64,000 nt of DNA from CAZJYI01 sp964550025 (GTDB lineage: Bacteria; Verrucomicrobiota; Kiritimatiellia; UBA8416; CAYOBW01). The DNA lies in contig CAZJYI010000005.1 of assembly GCA_964550025.1 (NCBI GenBank), positions 62,001 through 126,000 of the forward strand, read 5' to 3'. Made by a program: the position numbers and the translations under genes. The notes beneath the pieces are model-generated. The model saw only the letters and a list, made by a program, of their open reading frames with translations. It did no database searches and was not told the DNA's origin. Positions 60,887 through 64,000 of this stretch are shown here, in pieces. Position 1 is the stretch's first letter, and every line of letters starts with the position of its first letter.

Positions 60887-61858
60887 ATGCCGTTGATTGA
60901 AGTCCGTGGTGTGACAAAGGACTACCAGGACGGTAGTACGGTGGTGCATGCGTTGCGGGGCGTCGATCTCGACATCGTAAAAGGCGAGTTCACCGCCATC
61001 GCGGGGCCGTCCGGTTCGGGAAAGACAACGCTGCTGAACGTCATCGGCGGGCTCGATGCCGTGACGCAGGGCACGGTCAGGGTCGGGGCCTTGCCGGTTT
61101 CGGACATGCGGTCGGGTGCGTTGACCAGGATGCGGCGCGAGAACATAGGTTTCGTGTTTCAGGCCTACAACCTGATTCCGGTGCTGACCGCCGTGGAGAA
61201 CGTCGAGTTCGTGATGATGCTGCAAGGGATCCCCGCCTGGGATCGAAGGCAGAGGGCCGAGGAGATCCTGGGGCGTGTGGGTCTGGCCGAGGAGAAATAC
61301 CGCCGACCCGCCGCCCTTTCGGGCGGACAGCAACAGCGCGTTGCGGTCGCGCGGGCAATGGTCTCGCGTCCGAGCGTGGTGCTGGCCGATGAGCCGACGG
61401 CCAACCTCGATTCGGATACGGGGGCCAGGCTGTTGGATCTCATGAAGAGCCTGAATGCCGAGGAGGGCGTGACCTTTGTGTTTTCCACGCACGACCCGAT
61501 GGTCATGGAATATGCCGGGAGAGTCGTGCGGTTGCACGACGGGCGAGTGTGTGCCGACGAAGTGAAAGCTGCACCCGCGGTCGTCTCGCAAGCGGGTGCG
61601 CAGGAATCGGGCGTAACGGCTGTCGAAGAGCCGTTGCCCGTGGAGGAAGACGCCGGGGATCGTGCGCCCGACCCTGAAGGCGAGGCGCCAGGGCCGGCGA
61701 CGGAGCCGCCCGGCCCCCCCTCCGCTGAAGCGCCGGCACCGGAGACTCCCGCAGCGTCCGGACGGCAGCCGCAAGAGGTATGGGGGGCGAGTCCCGAAGA
61801 TGAGCCGACGTTCACCGGGGATGACGAGGCTTTCAACGGGTCGTTGTGGACGCAATAG
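60887..61858 (+). CDS. ABC transporter ATPase, LolD/MacB type, with long acidic/Pro-rich tail
   Basis: 323 residues. ATPase core about 1-225: Walker A GPSGSGKTT, Q-loop FVFQAYNLIPVLT, signature LSGGQQQRVAVARA, Walker B VVLADEPTANLD, His in STHD. Belongs to the LolD/FtsE/MacB branch. Residues about 226-323 are an unusual extension rich in Pro, Glu and Ala (PEGEAPGPATEPPGPPSAEAPAPET) with an acidic end. LolD is about 230 residues, so the tail is extra. It starts 18 bases after permease 2. Confidence 0.93.
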   Translation: MPLIEVRGVTKDYQDGSTVVHALRGVDLDIVKGEFTAIAGPSGSGKTTLLNVIGGLDAVTQGTVRVGALPVSDMRSGALTRMRRENIGFVFQAYNLIPVLTAVENVEFVMMLQGIPAWDRRQRAEEILGRVGLAEEKYRRPAALSGGQQQRVAVARAMVSRPSVVLADEPTANLDSDTGARLLDLMKSLNAEEGVTFVFSTHDPMVMEYAGRVVRLHDGRVCADEVKAAPAVVSQAGAQESGVTAVEEPLPVEEDAGDRAPDPEGEAPGPATEPPGPPSAEAPAPETPAASGRQPQEVWGASPEDEPTFTGDDEAFNGSLWTQ

Positions 61859-62009
61859 TACGCGACGCGGCGCGGCTGTGTGGGGAGGCCCACGGATGGG
61901 AGAGACCACGAACGGTGAGGTCCGTGAACGGGATGGCCCTCGGATGGGGAGGCCCAGGGAGGAGGAAGCCCTGGGACGCGGGAAGCCCGCGGGTCGGCGA
62001 CTCCGCGGG

Positions 62010-63218
62010 GTGAAACGGCTCAGGGTCCTCTCTGGCACAGTCCTGGTCTGTCTGGTATGCACATCCCAGGGCGGCGTTGACTGGGACTTTCGCGGCTACT
62101 ACAAGAACCTGGCTACCGCCACGTACGTTGAGCCGGGGACGTTGGGGGGGACGGCGGATGATACGCAGACGCGGTGGGACGACTACCAGCGGTTGCGCTT
62201 CAAACTCGAGGGGGTGGGGGACGTGTGGTCCGCGGCTGTTCATTACGAATGGCGCGCGCTGTGGGGCTCGTCTGTCGGCGTGGATTCGCAGGAGACCGAG
62301 TGGCTGTGGCCGAACCGCCGGCGGTTCTGTGACCTGGATAGCGATATCTTGTCGGGAGGCGATCTCGCGGTCGATCACGGCCTTGACCGTCTAGCGTTCA
62401 CTGTGTACTCCGACGATGTCTCCTTCTCCATCGGACGTCAGTCGGTGACGTGGGGGTCGGCGCTCATTTGGTCTCCCGTTGATCTCTTCTCCGCTTTTTC
62501 GCCGAACGAGATCGATCGCGACGAGAAGCCGGGTGTGGACGTTGCACGTGTGACGCTTACGTTTGCCGGGGATACGTCGGTCGACGTGGTGGCCGAGCCG
62601 CTCGACCTGGGGGCGTCCGGTTCCGCCGATCGCGATTCATCCTGTGCCGTGCGCGGGCAGACGCTTGTCGGTGAATACGACGTGGCGGTGTGCGGAGGTT
62701 ACATTGCGTCGGACGTGGTGGCGGGGTGCGACTTTGCCGGCTATGTCGGCAACGCGGGACTTCGCGGCGAGCTGCTGCACACCTGGGTTGACGGCGAGTC
62801 GGCCGGGGACTACTTCCGCGGGACGCTCTCCGCGGACTACGGATTCCAGGGGTTATGGCAGCCGTACGTGGCCGTGGAGTACTACCACAACGGCTTCGGC
62901 GCGGGCGACGAGGACGACTACGTCGAGCTGCTGTCCCGGGACGCCGTTCAGCGTCTGTTCGCGCGCGGAACCGCTTTCAATCTCGGGCGGGACTACGCCG
63001 GGCTCGTGATTCGGCTCACGCCCTCGGCCCTGACCACGGTTCAGAGCCAGACGATCATCAACGCAGGCGACGGCAGCGTGCGCGAGTTCATCACCGGATC
63101 ATGGTCGGTTAGCGAGAACGCCGACCTGATCGCCGGCGCCAATCTCGGCCTGGGAAGCGAGGGCAGCGAACTGGGATCGGGCCACCTCTTCTACACGTAC
63201 TTGAAGGTGTATTTCTGA
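62010..63218 (+). CDS. Predicted outer-membrane beta-barrel protein
   Basis: About 402 residues from a GTG giving VKRLRVLSGTVLVCLVCTSQG, a signal peptide. An alternative ATG at 61896 (after GGGGAGG) would add a long charged N-terminus. Alternating strands with aromatic girdles, FSIGRQSVTWGSALIWSPVDLFSAFSPNEIDRDEKPGVD (DUF1302/alginate-export-like region) and a C-terminal Phe (YTYLKVYF) indicate a barrel. It closes the LolA/ABC operon, so it may be its outer-membrane partner or its cargo. Confidence 0.75.
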   Translation: MKRLRVLSGTVLVCLVCTSQGGVDWDFRGYYKNLATATYVEPGTLGGTADDTQTRWDDYQRLRFKLEGVGDVWSAAVHYEWRALWGSSVGVDSQETEWLWPNRRRFCDLDSDILSGGDLAVDHGLDRLAFTVYSDDVSFSIGRQSVTWGSALIWSPVDLFSAFSPNEIDRDEKPGVDVARVTLTFAGDTSVDVVAEPLDLGASGSADRDSSCAVRGQTLVGEYDVAVCGGYIASDVVAGCDFAGYVGNAGLRGELLHTWVDGESAGDYFRGTLSADYGFQGLWQPYVAVEYYHNGFGAGDEDDYVELLSRDAVQRLFARGTAFNLGRDYAGLVIRLTPSALTTVQSQTIINAGDGSVREFITGSWSVSENADLIAGANLGLGSEGSELGSGHLFYTYLKVYF

Positions 63219-63230
63219 CGGTCCGTACTC

Positions 63231-64000
63231 TCAGGTTTCCGCGGGGACGGGCAGGATGGCCTCGATCTCACTGCGGAGGGCCTGGAGGTCGGCCAGGAAG
63301 CGCTCACGCTGTTCCGCGACGATCTGACCGGCGAGGAGCGTGTAGTACTCGACGCCTTCCAGAAGGTTGTCCTTGAACTCGTGGTAGTACTTCTCTTTCT
63401 GCTGGGCCAGTCCGAGGGCGAGTTTGCGGGCCTCGTCACTGAGGTGGTCGACGTACACGCGGAGCTCCTCGATGAACATGTGTGGACGTTCCGAGCTCGT
63501 CAGCAGGCTGAGGCGCCCGTAGATGTGACCGACCATCTGTTCGAGCGTGGCGATCGCCGAGAAGTAGCGGATATTGGGGCCGCAGCAGATGGCGGGAGTG
63601 GCCTCGGGCTCGATACCGTACCGGAGCTGTGTGCTTCCCCCCAGGTCGCAGCAGATGCAGGATTTGGCGAGGACTTCCTGGCGCGATTCCTCGGCCTGGT
63701 CGGCCGTGAGCTCGTCGGCGGCTTCGGCCTTGTCGATCGCCTCGAGTTTGAGTGTCTGGTACGTGTGCGACGCCCGGCAGATCGGCACGGTCGTGAAGTC
63801 CGTGTTCAACGACAGGATGCCCTTGGTGCAGTTGGCACCGGGGCAGCCCTCGTGGATGCGTTGGCGGCGGGCCTCTTCGCTTGCCGAGCTGTGCAGGTTC
63901 CAGAACGGGATGCCGAGCGGCGAGCTGGAACTGAGGAAGACATCCTTGTTGGTCGCCGCCACGAGCTTCTCGAGGTGGTCCTCGTCGACGTTGGCAACTT
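63231..64000 (-). CDS. Unrecognised Cys-rich protein, C-terminal part
   Basis: The frame is open through the right edge, so the start is outside; about 255 residues are visible. I cannot name the family. Seen: several Cys motifs (CPGANCTKGIL; PICRAS; KSCICCDLGGS; ICCGPNIRY), suggestive of metal or iron-sulfur binding, then a long amphipathic helical end (EARKLALGLAQQKEKYYHEFKDNLLEGVEYY). It is convergent with the barrel gene (12 bases between stops). Confidence 0.8.
   Translation of the reverse strand, partial: VANVDEDHLEKLVAATNKDVFLSSSSPLGIPFWNLHSSASEEARRQRIHEGCPGANCTKGILSLNTDFTTVPICRASHTYQTLKLEAIDKAEAADELTADQAEESRQEVLAKSCICCDLGGSTQLRYGIEPEATPAICCGPNIRYFSAIATLEQMVGHIYGRLSLLTSSERPHMFIEELRVYVDHLSDEARKLALGLAQQKEKYYHEFKDNLLEGVEYYTLLAGQIVAEQRERFLADLQALRSEIEAILPVPAET

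Noticed and set aside
60386..62062. 558-residue minus-strand frame opposite the ABC ATPase
   Set aside because: Antisense of clear Walker A/B and signature motifs on the plus strand.

Overview
The window looks like the chromosome of an uncultured, GC-rich Gram-negative bacterium of the PVC group. Kiritimatiellota fits best, but Lentisphaerota, Verrucomicrobiota and Planctomycetota are not excluded. The evidence is the protein set: a sulfatase, PQQ-like propellers, an ECF sigma factor paired with a FecR/LamG membrane protein, Gfo/Idh/MocA oxidoreductases with Tat signals beside DUF1080 proteins, an HzsA-like c-type cytochrome with a LamG domain, and a large secreted beta-helix protein. There is no 16S gene, tRNA, CRISPR array or insertion sequence to settle the phylum.

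Bases 1-25,000 are accessory, mostly exported functions. They begin with the tail of a giant modular beta-helix protein, followed by a secreted glycosidase-like protein, a HEAT/VWA protein, a DUF4160/DUF2442 pair, a PQQ-like propeller, a small retropepsin-like protease, an esterase lipoprotein with a C-terminal NPCBM-like domain, and a secreted methyltransferase-propeller fusion. Then come an acetyltransferase overlapping a sulfatase, an SDR dehydrogenase, an SGNH hydrolase, a divergent Nramp-like transporter and the sigma/FecR pair.

Bases 25,500-32,020 form a compact cluster on the plus strand: oxidoreductase, DUF1080, oxidoreductase, then a HEAT/DUF1080 fusion. By analogy with characterised members of these families it may oxidise sugars at C3 and then cleave the glycosidic bond, controlled by the adjacent sigma/anti-sigma pair. 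Bases 32,240-42,830 hold a degenerate KaiC-like/PEP-synthase-like fusion, a second secreted methyltransferase-propeller paralogue, a Tat-protein pseudogene, the HzsA-related dihaem cytochrome, a cloverleaf-shaped repeat and a secreted ankyrin protein.

Bases 43,000-57,360 are the conserved core. The order thrS, infC, rpmI, rplT, pheS, pheT is followed by a 463-base structured noncoding gap, then rarA, a 5-formyltetrahydrofolate cyclo-ligase gene, rny, a ymdB-like gene, xseA, xseB and a rhomboid protease. Bases 57,630-63,218 are a tightly coupled operon: LolA-like protein, two LolC/E-like permeases, a LolD-like ATPase with an unusual acidic tail, and a predicted outer-membrane barrel. A partial Cys-rich gene runs off the right edge on the minus strand.

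A striking non-coding feature is a set of heptamer-period tandem repeats, often as two oppositely oriented arms, in four intergenic gaps. They also occur in frame inside both methyltransferase-propeller genes at the same linker. Separate repeat types with about 9- and 12-base periods and a 65-base cloverleaf element are also present.
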